A stretch of DNA of 64,000 nucleotides, taken from NCBI GenBank assembly GCA_037975125.1, contig CM075851.1:120806908-120870907 (forward strand), given 5' to 3'. The DNA is from Latrodectus hesperus. Its lineage: Eukaryota; Arthropoda; Arachnida; Araneae; Theridiidae. Below, piece by piece: positions 48,205 to 60,027 of this stretch; position 1 is the stretch's first letter, and the number at the start of each line of letters is the position of its first letter. A program made the position numbers and the translations under genes. The notes below the pieces were generated by a model. The model did no database searches. It was given only the letters and a program-made list of their open reading frames with translations, and was not told the origin of the DNA.

Positions 48205-48500
48205 TCTACCAAAGATATCATTCATTCATTGTCGTGTGCCAGCTAGGCTGGCAACATAGGGTGCATTGCTCCACTTTTCCAACTGAACCATATTTTGGTG
48301 TGGAGTCCGACTTTCTCAGTACACACATACTACAGGGACCCGTTTATTGGGTAGGCAACCATCCACGCCTCATTCATACAAGGAAAGGACAAAGGATAGA
48401 TAGAGAAAATACCATCCACGCCCAAACCGGGATTCGAACCCAGGACCTCCTTATCCGTAGTCAGGCACGCTGACCACTAGACAAGTTGGGCGGCAGATAT
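48205..48500 (-). repeat. tRNA-derived SINE, family 4 (copy 3, fullest)
   Basis: The minus strand reads CTAGTGGTCAGCGTGCCTGA (A-box), GGTCCTGGGTTCGAATCCCG (B-box at about 48,427-48,440), then a body with GGTTGCCTACCCAATAAACG, GTCGGACTCCACACCAAAAT and AGCAATGCACCCTATGTTGC. It is the most complete family 4 copy here. Confidence 0.88.
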
Positions 48501-48629
48501 AATGGTATCAGAGCGCATTGGATTGTGCAATCAGTACCACAATGAAATAAGAAAAATTGTCAAGTACTTAAAATTTCGAAAATCTCTAAAAATTATAAAA
48601 TCTTTAAGGAATGATGAATTTCTCATCTT

Positions 48630-48856
48630 AGACTTCTTCCACACTAGACGACTTTTATCGCACGATAAAAAGTCCTCCGATATTTTACTGTGGGAAGTTA
48701 TTAAAAAAGCACACAATAGACTGGTCCCCGATAAAATATCGTTCCTCAGCGTGAAAGAGAGCAAACTATTGTGGGATTTAATAACTTCTCACGATAAAAT
48801 ATCGGACGACTTTTTATCGTATGCGATAAAAGTCGTTTAGATTGAAAGAGGCCTTA
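48630..48856. mobile_element. Fold-back MITE with about 75-bp inverted arms
   Basis: The left arm (about 48,632-48,705) contains GACGACTTTTATCGCACGAT, then AAAAAGTCCTCCGATATTTTA and GTGGGAAGTTATTAAA. The right arm (about 48,770-48,855), reversed, reads CTAAACGACTTTTATCGCAT, ACGATAAAAAGTCGTCCGAT and GTGAGAAGTTATTAAA. Smaller inverse blocks (GATAAAATATC) sit in the centre, so nearly the whole element can fold. The 112-codon plus-strand frame across it is incidental. No target duplication was identified. Confidence 0.8.
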
Positions 48857-49183
48857 CTCTAGAGACATTTTTAGATATTTTTAAATAGTTGCAGGGTTAA
48901 TCTACCGTAATCGGACTAAATGCCAAATTTGTGACTACTGTTATTTGGAATGATTTTTACTGTGGTTTCCGAATGATTATTTTTGGTCCAATGCCATTCA
49001 ATTTGATAATCGTCGTAATCTGAAAAAGAAAATCGTAATTACTATCGTAAATATTCCATATACCTTTTGTATTGTTTAAAAAGATTTACGTTTATAGAAA
49101 TTACTAAAAATTAGTTAGTATAAACATTTTATAATGTATTTGTAAAAATCATTTATTTACAAAACTTTTTTAAATACCAATGT

Positions 49184-49870
49184 TTATTTTTGGCGGAAAC
49201 TGCTTGGCACACAAGTGCTTCGAAAGTCGAGTTGAATGAATCTTCGTTCACTTTTTGTCTTTTTTTCTTCCGCACTAGTTTTGCCGAATATTGCAAATGT
49301 TACCTCTGGTGTAGTCGCTTTTTTCATTCTATTTTTTATAGTGAACTCCTGTAAAGGCTCTACCGTCTGCATATGAACACCGGTACCTGGATCCACAGAG
49401 TTGAACTTGTGATTCACCTTGAAATGAGAAAAACCCACTCTTTGGAGTTCCTCCATTTTGTGAATTCTCCAACTATCGGAATAAATGACAGAGCTTCAGT
49501 TCAGTTTCTTTGATGCATTTAGCAGACACTGTGTTGTTATTCAAAATGGCAACAAGAAATATATCCCTTGTATTGTGGCAAGTTCCTCCAAAAACGCATT
49601 GTGATGAGAGAAATACGCCTTCCCTCTTGGTGAATAGATTTTTCGCCTATTTCCACTATTTGGCATGACCCATCGTTCTCTTTTTGTCGCCCAAAGCGTT
49701 TTCGGTACAAATATCTCTAAGATAATTGTTCAAATCGACATTAGAAGTTCTTTTTCAGATCAATGGATAACAATTTCATCGACCATAAATAAATTTGTTT
49801 GCCCTTGTAAAGAAGGGACGAGAATTTTCAACCAATTGCCCTTCCTGATTCCTGTGTGACATTATCTCCT
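49184..49870 (-). pseudogene. Merlin/ISXO2-like transposase relic
   Basis: On the minus strand the pieces, in changing frames, read TNLFMVDEIVIH near 49,790, VEIGEKSI near 49,640 (family VEIDESKF, catalytic Asp changed to Gly), EELATIQGIYFLL, and SDSWRIHKMEELQ. After this comes FSHFKVNHKFNSVDPGTGVHM and then VEPLQEF. The DSW(R)AY...VNHS.NFVDP.TG.HTNT.E order is characteristic of the ISXO2/IS1595 DDE domain found in Merlin transposons. Stops and frameshifts are numerous and the final part (49,184-49,340) is drifted. Confidence 0.75.
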
Positions 49871-50956
49871 TACACTGTTTTCGATTAATAAAATCATTTT
49901 ATATATATTGGAACATTTTTATTCTGAGAAAAGATAATTCCACATCTTTGAAGTTACGTTATCGAATCTGCTTTGTTTGAGTTTGCAAACAGGCATCGAT
50001 GTAATGAGGAACTTCGAAAGCCAACCAAAAAGGAAATGGCCAACACAAAATAATGAGTTACGATGTTTATCAATTATTAAGTTTTGTCGCTTAGCAAGTA
50101 CAAGGATATTTGTAAGATTGCGAAAATATATTAATTTTTTTTATGGCAAAGGTGTTAGCTATTTTGTTGGCACAGTTTTTACTTGAAGTTTATTTTATAA
50201 AAACAATTATTCAATTGAAAGACAGTTGAATGGATAAAATTATGGAAAACACCAATTATTATGTTACTTGTAAACATTTGCGATGTCCAGCTTGAGCCAA
50301 TTTTAATGGAGAGTGATTTTTATGGCGAAAGAAAAATGACTAAGTTTAAAATAAAATCTCATTTTTAACTAATCATTTATTTTTGAAAGCGAGGTATTTT
50401 TTCACGCTTCAACATTCTGGATTAATAATTCCAAAATATAAAATTCCTGTTTGAAATTTTGAGTGTTTTTAAAATCTATTTGTGTTAGAAAGTTATTTTT
50501 ACATTTTCTTATCCAAGTCCAGGAATCCTTGGTATGTATTTTTCTTACTTCAGGTTTGTAAGTAAGCCTTCCATTTTCGTTTGACGACGTGAATGCTCAT
50601 GTCCCAAACATAAACAATTAGACGCCAAACCACCTTGGCTATGGACGATTAATGGTTTATTGGCATAATGGTTAGAGAGAAGTATATCTTTTCCTATTGT
50701 TACCATAAGGTTACTGTTTTTAACCATTGAAAAATTGACACCAAATTTTTAAATAACGAATATCGTAAAATGTATAGGAACTAGATGGCCGTAAATTCCA
50801 TTGGCAAGCGTGTACCTATTTTAGAAAAATAGGTATTTATTATTTAGTTAGCTTTATTCAAAACGATTTTTTCACTTGTAAATGAAGAAATAAAGTGTGC
50901 TATTAAAACAATTACTATAGGCGTTGGACACTTGGAAAACCCTGGTTACAAAGATA
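49871..50956. other. Noncoding stretch with one orphan exon-like block
   Basis: Only the block at 50,549-50,727 (separate entry) stands out. The plus-strand text around 49,950-50,060 also has an open, protein-like stretch ending at a stop, but matches nothing I know. Confidence 0.35.
50549..50727 (-). other. Orphan exon-like block
   Basis: A minus-strand frame shows VTIGKDILLSNHYANKPLIV, then HSQGGLASNCLCLGHEHSRR, followed by a GAA/GTAAGA donor. The amino-acid mix looks more protein-like than AT-rich drift, and an AAAACAG lies at the upstream end although its pyrimidine tract is poor. I do not recognise the family. It could be an exon of a host gene or part of an unknown element. Confidence 0.25.
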
Positions 50957-51150
50957 TTACCCAGATAGCAAAGGGTAAACCTTAGGACAACCTTTCCGGA
51001 CCAAATGGACGTAATTACGTTCATTTGGTCAAATTAATTTGGACGTGAAAGATTGTCCGATGGAGGTCCGTCGACGTCCTGCGGACATTCTTAAAATATC
51101 CCACGTACCTCCAAGACTGACGTTATTTGGCGTATATTTGGACATTCAGA
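50957..51150. repeat. Left terminal and subterminal repeats
   Basis: The terminal TTACCCAGATAGCAAA is followed by a TTTCCGGACC block, TTTGGACGTGAAAGATTGTCC and GACGTCCTGCGGACATTCTT. The GGACGT motif recurs in both orientations, for example AATGGACGTAATTACGTTCATTTGG, here a self-complementary block at about 51,004-51,028. Confidence 0.8.
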
Positions 51151-51823
51151 TAACAGCCATAAAGTTCTTTATATATTTTTAATATTAATTAAATGAGCGT
51201 TATCATTGTTTTTAAACAATATTGCAGTTAACTTTATTATATTGTTATATTATATAAAAATAAAACTTACATACGTTATTTACAAGTAATTTATGTATTT
51301 TAGTTTGACATTTTTCACATAAAGTTCTTTTCAATTATTTGTATAGCAATTTCATTAGAGAAATTTGCTATTTTTTTCGTGAATGAATTTCTCGATTTTC
51401 CTTAAGGAGAGGAATTTTTAAATTTCGTTAATTTTTTGCTACATTGTTTTGAATTTAGATTAATACTGTTCTGAAAATTAAATTATTGCAATAAAATTGA
51501 AGTATTAACTAAAAATGTCCTTCAAATTAAAAAAAATTTATACTTCTGAATGAAAGCATTCTTTTTTAAGGTAGGATGAATTAATTGCAAGAGTTTAAAA
51601 TAATGTGGCACTTTTTTTGAGCTTCTTTTCATTTTGAAGTGTGACATACCTAAGCATTAATATCCAAAATATACATTAAAAGTAATTTAACTTATAAATT
51701 CAAAAGTAATTATTTAAATTTTCCTGAATACAATTCAAAAGATGTTATATATATACATACAAAAGTCAAATAAATATCTTGGGTGTTACTATAAATTGTA
51801 GAAAAATTTCAAAGGATGTTATA

Positions 51824-53464
51824 CAGTCAGTCACAAAAGTCTACGTACACACTCTGATTTTTGTATATTTTGCACATAACTCATAATTTCGAAAACTCAA
51901 TTTTATTTTCACAATTATTTCTCATAATAACTCAGAATAAATAAATAAAATTATCAACATATTTGTTAAAACGCAATGAAAATAACAAAAGTATCAAATT
52001 ATGTGGTCACTAAAGTCTGCATACAGAGACAAGAAACTCGAATTTTTGGCAATAAGCAAAAATAAAAATACCATTAATACTTGGTAGGCCCTCCCTTTGA
52101 AGCAATGACTGCACGCATTCGGTTTGGCATCGAATTCACCAGGTTCTTTGTTGTTTCAGGTGAAATTTGGAACCAAGCCTGCTGCATAGCCTTCATTAGG
52201 GTTTCGACGCTGGTAATGGGTTGTTGTCTTATTTTTCTGTCCACTTCCTCCCAAATATGTTCGATAGGGTTAAGGTCTGGAGACTGTGGAGGTAAATGCA
52301 ACTGTTTGGGCGTCTTGTAGAGCAGCCATTTCTTCACAATCTTTGCTGTGTGCTTAGAATCATAGTCTTGTTGGAAGACAAAGTTGCTTCCAAGTCCCAA
52401 TTTTCTGACTGATTCATGTAGGTTGCCTTACAAAATCTTCAGGTATCCAAAACGATCCATTGTACCCTCGATGAAAACCAGATTGCCAACTCCAACTGCT
52501 GCCATGGCACCCCAAACGATCACACTGCCTCCACCTTGTTTTATGGTGGTAGTCAAATTCTTGTGGTTCATTCCTGTGTTTTTTTTCCTCCAAACTTTTC
52601 CGCGGCCATCAATTCCAAAATGTTGAACTTGCTCAAGTCGGTGAACAAAACTGTTTTCCAAAACTCAAAATCCTTGTCAATATGTGCAGAAGCAAAGGCG
52701 AGTCTTTTCTTTCGGTTTACAGATGATACTAATGGTTTCCTTCTGGGAACTCTGCCATTGTAGCCGGCCGATCGAAGAATTCTACGAACATTTTCTGGGT
52801 CGTAGAATTCTTCGACCGTAGAATTCTGGGTCGTAGAATTCTTGCTTACCAGTTTCTGTTTCAATTTGATCCGCTAATTTTGGGGCACTAATTTTTGGAT
52901 TTTTCTTCACTTTTCTTACTATGGCTCTTGCTTCTCGATCATTGAGCTTCCTTGGACGACCACATCGAGATTTGCTGAGCACATTTCCGCGTTTAACAAA
53001 GTTTCTGTAGATTGTTTGCACAGTCGACCGACTTTACAATTTTGGCAATTTAGGAGTAAGATTTCTTTTCACATTTCAATTTTACTACCAAATTTCGAAG
53101 TTCTAAGGATGTTTCCTTTCCCTGGCTCATTTTAAAGCAATTTGATATTGTAATATCATGGAAAATACTAACGATGAACTTACTACAAAAGTGTCACCTC
53201 AAACTTTTATAGTTTACCTTCAACAAATCTTCATATGTAAATTTTCTCTTCTCAACCAATCGTGTGTATGCAGACTTTTGTGACTCGCTAATTGTTTCAT
53301 ATTCATAAAATTTTCCAGTAGATGATTGTTTGAAAATTTTTTAATTGTGTAAATCAATTTTTAGTGAAAAAGGAAATATTTATTCTATTTTGCAAATTAA
53401 AATATAGCTCAGTTTTGAAATGTGCCCTTTTTTAGGGTTGTACGTAGACTTTTGTGACTGACTG
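51824..53464 (-). mobile_element. Tc1-like transposon, inactive (1,641 bp)
   Basis: The ends CAGTCAGTCACAAAAGTCTA and its exact inverse are flanked by TA at 51822-51823 and 53465-53466. The length is typical of a full Tc1. The single minus-strand gene is broken. It lies inside the 9.2-kb element and is therefore younger than it. Confidence 0.95.
52074..53130 (-). pseudogene. Tc1 transposase pseudogene
   Basis: The start codon lies at 53128-53130 (MSQGKETSLELRNLVVKLK), and a TAA stop and frameshift follow within 30 codons. The second HTH with the GRPRK motif is at about 52,930-52,960 (SRCGRPRKLNDREARAIV). The DD34E catalytic core is spread over three frames: TVLFTDLSKFNI, VFQQDYDSKHTAK, and HLPPQSPDLNPIEHIWEEV with the Glu. 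It ends at SKGGPTKY (52,074). Around 52,770-52,850 there are three near-copies of a GTAGAATTC(T) block, a local duplication that inserts extra codons. Confidence 0.93.
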
Positions 53465-53809
53465 TATATATAATGTTATATAAAGTTTTTTGAAGCAAAA
53501 AGTCACATAGAAGGTTTATAATCTATGTTCTGGATAACTAAGACTATTTAATGAAATGATTTTGAGATCACTTGTTTTTTGTGGATAGGAATTATGCATG
53601 TTAATGTAAAAGTACTTGATTTTTCTGTTTTCTAAGAACATGTTTCATCTAGAAACATATTTTGGTACCTTTGAAATATTAAAAATATTCAGATTTAAAA
53701 GTGCTCAGCTACAAGTACAAATTAAATGAATATGAGGGTATAAGTGGAATTAAATGAAACATTAGTAAACAGTTTTCTATTTGTTTATTTTACAATTTAT
53801 ACATAAGTT
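53465..53809. other. AT-rich stretch inside the 9.2-kb element
   Basis: It lies between the Tc1 insertion and the end of the accessory gene and probably holds that gene's 3' UTR. No signal was seen. Confidence 0.5.
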
Positions 53810-56279
53810 TTAACTACAAATTATTTTATTTATTTTCTTTTGTTTCTCTGCCCTTTCTGTAGCATGGCGCAGCCAATTTGATATGCTCTTTGCCAGTTCC
53901 GCTTTTGTTACTGGTGGCACTTGACTTTGGACTGCATCTATTATTAAAAAAGAAAAATTAATATTTTTTATAAAATAATTTAAAAAAATTTATAAGTATT
54001 TCATCAAGTTAAATTTTATTTCAAAGATGTAAATTAGTTTAAGGGAAGTATTGTCAAAAAAACTCAACATTTGTGAAGCAATAAAACAAAAAATATATTT
54101 TCTTATATTACCATTAGAATCTGAAATGATAGTTAAAATAAATAGCATGCACACCCACAGATATGCATGATAAATCTCAGCAACAAAATGGCGAATAGAT
54201 TAACATTGGTATTAAGCAGATTACTTATATCATATTTTCAATACGATAGCTAAAGAAGTCATTGAACTTTTTTTCATTTTTAAGTATGGCTTCTAATATG
54301 GTCTCAGATTATGAATTTTATTTCAAATGTTGAATTATATTAATTTTTTAATAAACTGACTAGAAAATCCACCAAATATAACATCATGAAGCAATAAATT
54401 TGAAAAAGATTTTTTCTTTTTCATGCTCAGGTAACTATACTCTGTTGCTAATGAGTTTGAAATTAAATGACTCATTAAGCGACGCACAATGTCACCAACA
54501 CTGGAACCTCCAAAACGATTTGCATAAATTTGCTAAAAAAGGATAATAAAATATTAGTAACATAAAATTTGAATACACAAATCTAATTACATATTACTGT
54601 AGTTTCCATGAAAAAATTAAAAGAACAAAGACAAAAATAGGTTTTTAACTAACACAGAAAAATTTCATATTTAACACAGAATTATTCATCATAGCAAATT
54701 TCTAGAATCATCAGTTGTTTGTGTTACAAATAAATATACAAGATAAGGAACAAAAAGCCTGACAATCCAGACCTGTGCATAAGATAATACAGGTTTTTAT
54801 CGCAATGTAGTCATATTAAATGGGTTTTCGATGTTGCTGTAAGGTCTGAATAAAGTTACGATTTTAGAAAAAATTAAAATAAATTTAAAGATGAAAATAC
54901 TATCAAAATTTAAAGATTCGTGTAAAATATGGACAGATAAGAGGAAAAAAATTCATCATCACATGCACTATCTTTACATTAGCAGTATCTGGCTCCATTA
55001 GGTTTATTTTATTCATTTACAATCAATATGTAGAAAGACATTTAATAAAAGTTCATTAATGTTGAAACCTAGCATTTTTAAATTAGAAATTTTTATTGCC
55101 TTTAGCTGAAAGATATTGATAATTTCTCCTTTGCATTAATGTGATTAAAATTTATAATATTTAATATATTAAAAACACGAAGGTGATAATGGATTATTGG
55201 CTTTAAAACCCCTTTTAATTAAAAAAAATTCTATAAACTGATATTTTTATTCAATATGTTTTTTAAAAACTCATGAAGTTACAGATTTTTTTAAAGAACC
55301 TTTTTTCTCGCAAAACTCAAATTTATAAACTAAACTTTCTACAATTTTTTTTTATAAATTATAAACACAGTTGGAATTAGAATGATGTTTATTTAAAATT
55401 ATCTTTTGGCTTTTGGTGAAAAATGAAATTTAATTTTCCACTGCTGAGGACAGATGGCTTAAATTGTGGTAATACTAATTATTAAACATATCAACTACTT
55501 TTCTAAACTGTAATTTTACAAGCACTTTAAAGTAGTAACTATATTACATGCTAAACTTAAAATTTTATGAATAGCTTTTAAATTCAGATTATTTCATACA
55601 TGAAACATTGCCTCCAGTAATTTTCTTTGGAGTGACAACATTAACAACAGCATCTAACTTTACTTTTGTTGAATTAATGCAGCTACTCATACTTGGAAAA
55701 TCTGGATAGCAATTAATATTGTCATCGCAAGCATCACTCATATCTGAGGCATCCTTGTCTATGGGTGTAAAATAATCAGATTCATATTCTACTTTCTTGG
55801 GTTTCTTTACACCCCGCTTATATGAATCTAAATAGAAGATAAAAAAAATTATATCACTTAATTTTATATTGGAAAATCAATAAGATTAACAAAACATATA
55901 AATAAATCAAATAATCCAAATTTAAAATTTAAAAAATTTAAACAAGTTTATAAAAACTAGAATTTTAATATTGTATATTAAACTGCATATGATATACATT
56001 ATATGTAGTTCAATATACTATATAAATAACTTATTTAAATTTTAAGATTCACACCCAGATTAAATAATTAAATACCTGATGATGCAAATATCCTTTTTAC
56101 AGGATATGATCTCCAATTTTTATTAGGAGGTTCTTGTTGCTTAACTGCTGTTTCAATACGTTTCAGTGAAGCATATTTTGGAAGACAGCAGGTTTTACCA
56201 TCATTCATTAACCATGTGGATGGTACTAATTGTAAGCCATCATCAAACTCAACAACTGAAAATATTTTGTTTGACAATT
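53810..56279 (-). CDS. DUF4806-like accessory protein of the 9.2-kb transposon (spliced)
   Basis: Four minus-strand exons are supported by splice sites. 56279-56076 reads FSVVEFDDGLQLVPSTWL and ends TCATCAG/GTATTT. 55827 to about 55607 joins in frame as ASSD then SYKRGVKKPKKVEY; the Asp codon spans the junction, and the donor of this exon is uncertain. 54532-54361 (QIYANRFGGSSVGDIVRRLM, then FSNLLLHDVIFGG) ends before a GTCAGT donor. 53937-53810 reads KAELAKSISNWLRHATERAE and stops TAA at 53810-53812. The N-terminal VVEF...VP..WL block and C-terminal WLRHAxER block match DUF4806-type proteins, which often accompany transposase-domain genes in invertebrates. The exon carrying the start codon was not found: the first exon here opens in frame from an acceptor at 56280. 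No internal stop was seen, unlike its partner transposase. Confidence 0.65.
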
Positions 56280-57403
56280 CTGAAACAAAGAAAAATTTTA
56301 CAATTTATGCAGGAATTAGGAAATCAAATAGTTAAAAGTTAATTTGCTACAAAGTAATTCTGCACTTCCATATTATCCTCTCAACCATTTTAACTGAAGG
56401 CAACAAATTTTAATATTTTCTTTTATTAAAATATGAGGAAAATAAAACAGTGAACTAAAATCTTCATATGATTAAAAACTTTTTCATTCAAACATAGATA
56501 TTTTAATTATAAATTTAAAACTTGTACTTCTCTTAAGAGCATTTTTTCAGGAAAAAAATTTTTGAACTGACATATTTTTATTGTTTATTAATATATATTT
56601 TGTTAAATAATTCCCAAAGGAGAAAATCATAAGCAAACGTGATGATAACTTGACTAAAGATTCTCGATATTTAAAAATTAAATTCCAATTTATTATATAT
56701 ATCGCTCAATTTTAACTATCACTTTATTGAAATGTATCTTCTGAAATATACAGTGAATTTGATGTATTATTAATATTAATTATTAACAAATATTGATATA
56801 GTAGTCCTAAGGAAATGATCACTAATAATAGTGCAAACCTATTTTTTATTAAAAATTACTGATCTATTTCATGAATAATGTTTAATAATAATTAATTAGT
56901 AATAATTTTTAATTTAGTAATTACATACATACAAATCAACAACAGCATTTTAATTTTAAAATTTATTTACCTTAAGAATTTAATTTCTTCTGATATTTTT
57001 GCGCAGCGCAACATATTATGAAATTTTATTTAAATCCTGAAAATTTACATTCAAAATGTTTGCTTTTTTTAGACCCAACAGTTTTATTTAATAAAATTGG
57101 AGGCATTAAATTGGATAAAATAATTACCTTGTTCTTTTAATAAGAATACGAATAAATCAATAAATATATACACAATTTTTAATTTATTATAAATTTTTAA
57201 TTTAAAAAATAAAAATCACAAATTCTTAGAAATATTATAAAAGTAATATTCAAACATTTATTGCTTTTCATGTTACATTTCATCTCAATAATATAATTTT
57301 AATAAATTTATTAAATATTTATATTTACATATCAACAATAGTACTATAAATTGCAATACGATTAAATAATAGATATAATATATGTACAAATATTTTAATT
57401 TAT
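56280..57403. other. AT-rich stretch inside the 9.2-kb element
   Basis: This is the spacer between the two element genes. It should hold the first exon and promoter of the accessory gene, but I could not identify either. Confidence 0.45.
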
Positions 57404-59376
57404 CTAATGTAAAAGAGGAAACACAGCAAAAGTGTTTTCATATGGCAAAATAACTAATTTCTTAATAAAAAGGATATAGGCCATAACTGAATTGCAGAAG
57501 GGTGAGAAACTACATGTACATTTATCAAAGAAGATTTGCGCATGGAAGTTCAAACAAATCTTTTCTTTTTTTAAAAACATTTCCTATTATAAAATATTCT
57601 TCAACACAAGAGCAAATAAAATTTTTAACTAAAATAATGTCCCCATTTGTCAACAAACAACAGCTATCACTCAAAGAATTGGCAATTAAGATCCTTGAAT
57701 TTTGCTTTCTTATACTTCAATTCAGAAGTGTCATGTTCAAATACAGGACCATCAGAATGGGATGATGAAAAACAAGGAAAATTATAATTTGATGCTTTAA
57801 GTACAGGATTACCAAAAGTTATCAGTTCTGAATATCTCTGATTAACTATTGCAAAGGTTTATCTGGCTTCCTGATCAAACATTTTTGACTTGCCATGTAA
57901 TTTTCATATTTAAAAGCACTAAAATTATCGAGGCATCCGAAATTCAAAACATCACATAAATGTAGCAATCCATGAACATTATACGACACATATTCCTGCC
58001 CATATAATGATGCAAAGGTTTTCACAAAATGCTCTAAAAGTGATCGATAATATAAAAGTAATTCCTGCTCAAAGTGTTCTGAACACAAAATTCGGGGAGA
58101 GACATGCAGTGAAAGGAAATTTAAATACCATTTATTACACAGTAATTTCGAGAATACAATGGGTCCAGTATACAAAATTTACCTGAATTCCGTGGCTTTC
58201 CAAAGTGCTAAATCATTTAATGATCTTGGTTTTCCGGCAAATTCAGCAGGAACATATCTTACCACAGTCAAAAGGTTTTCACTTATAGAATTAACATCTC
58301 TATAAGACAATCAATTTGGTAATTCTCCTTTCACCCAAATATTCAGTAATTTGCGATATACTCCAAGGCAAACAAGATGCATGTAGTCAAGCGGAACATT
58401 GGTGACTAGTCCTAAATTAGGAATTTCACATAGAATAGAACGAAGTAAATGTTAATCCTCATCAGATCCAATATGAAATTCTTCGTCAGTTCTTCTACAT
58501 GCATCTTTTTCAGGAAAGCTAACTCTTCTCTTTTTTGTAAACTCTTTTGGTTTTACATTTTGTGCAGCTATAATAACCACCATGACTTTTTATACCTAGT
58601 ATAAATGCTTTTGCTGGGGCATCACAAATAATGTGTTTAACACGAAAATCTAAAACTTCACCATTTACCTGAAATCTATTTTGCGAAAGATGCTTAGCTT
58701 CCTCAACAAAATCCCTTAAATATTCATTAGCATCACTAGGTTTTTCAAGACCATGATACGTACCTATAATGAAAACGTTATTAGTCGGAATAATGCTAAA
58801 ATAGCCTAAAATAGGCCAAAACACACTAGAAGAACTTTTGCTAATAGGCAAGCCATCAATGTTTACAGAAAGAGTGAAAGTTCATCACCATAAAAACCTT
58901 GCGAATATATTTGTTTCATAAACTAGTGATGTCTTCAAGATAGTTCGAGGGTCTTTGGGGAATCTTTTGAAACAATCATGCTTTTTCAATTAAGATCATA
59001 ATGCATTTTGTGTGATATTTTCAACAGACCATTTTCCAAGACTGGTGAGAATGTCTTCATGCAATAAACCATCATCTATAGTATTCTCAGGGGTGTTTGA
59101 TTCAGTATCAAAATCTGAACTATAATTTGATTCACATTCGGAAGACATACTTAAGGACGAGTTTTCATCAGAGGAATCATTAATAGTACAAGAATTTTCC
59201 ATATTTGTACTGGTTGATGGTTCGATATGTCTTTTTGATTTGAAATCATTTATACCAGATGGTTTACAACCATTATTTCGAAGAATCACTGAAGTGTTTG
59301 ATAAGGCAGCAGCACGTCTCCGAAATTGACGATCAGACAAGGAACTGATTTTTCGTTTATAAATTAAACTACTCAT
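57404..59376 (-). pseudogene. DUF4218-like transposase relic of the 9.2-kb transposon
   Basis: The start is MSSLIYKRKISSLSDRQFRR at 59376, followed by a Ser-rich acidic segment and SLGKWSVENITQNAL. Two stops follow, then LKKHDCFKRFPKDPRTILKT. After a further frameshift the core reads SVNIDGLPISKSSSSVFWPI, then FVEEAKHLSQN, ICDAPAKAFILGIKSHGGY and a C..C pair (CTKC). Beyond a stop it reads PLDYMHLVCLGVYRKLLNIW, GKPRSLNDLALWKATEF, then YTGPIVFSKLL and VSYNVHGLLHLCDVLNFG. The last part, VFPLLH-like, ends near 57404. This order is that of the invertebrate transposase-domain family related to TNP2/DUF4218. At least five stops or frameshifts make it non-functional, and a segment after VYETN appears deleted. 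Confidence 0.8.
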
Positions 59377-60027
59377 GATATAAATAATTAAAAAATACCT
59401 TACGCCTTACCTTGTAATAAGGATGCAAAGGTTTTAAATGTGATGTTATTCAAATGCAAAAACCTAACAACTATATTGCAATAAGCCGATTTATAAAAAA
59501 TGCACGCACGTTAAATAATTCGTAGTTCGCAAACCCTTATGCCTAAATATCAGCATCAACTAAAGAGCTATTGCCACAAAAACTTTCTGAAAATTTCATA
59601 GGAATTCTAATTAAAAAATTATTTAAAGTTAATTCATAAAAATCTGCCTTTTATATGCAAATATAATATAATCTATAAATTATCTTTATACTCATAAATA
59701 AAACTTACCTCTAGAATAACCACTACATTTTCTTATTTAGATTCGTAATTCATGAAAATCCTTTTTAAATTCATGTTGTATTCTAAAGAATATACTTTTG
59801 CCAAATTCTAAAATAGAGCTTCGTTTAATTATGATGTATTTAAAGACATTTGATTTTTAAAAAGAATACAATTTTTAAGCAAATTATAACATTGGATTAT
59901 TCTTCAACTTTATATATAATCAGAAACATTTGTTTGAAGACAGACCATAAAAGGATGTAAAAGTATATTCCCAGGTGGTTTAAAGACCTGGTTTGGACAA
60001 TCTGTTAATAAAAGAGGTACTCAGGAC
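59377..60027. other. AT-rich stretch inside the 9.2-kb element
   Basis: It lies between the transposase start and the right subterminal repeats and presumably holds the transposase promoter or leader. No clear motif was seen. Confidence 0.45.

Noticed and set aside
48502..48840. 112-codon frame and its antisense partner
   Set aside because: Both cover the fold-back MITE; the repeated DKISDDFLS-like text is the inverted arm translated.
57502..57765. 87-codon plus-strand frame
   Set aside because: Antisense of the C-terminal part of the DUF4218-like transposase relic.
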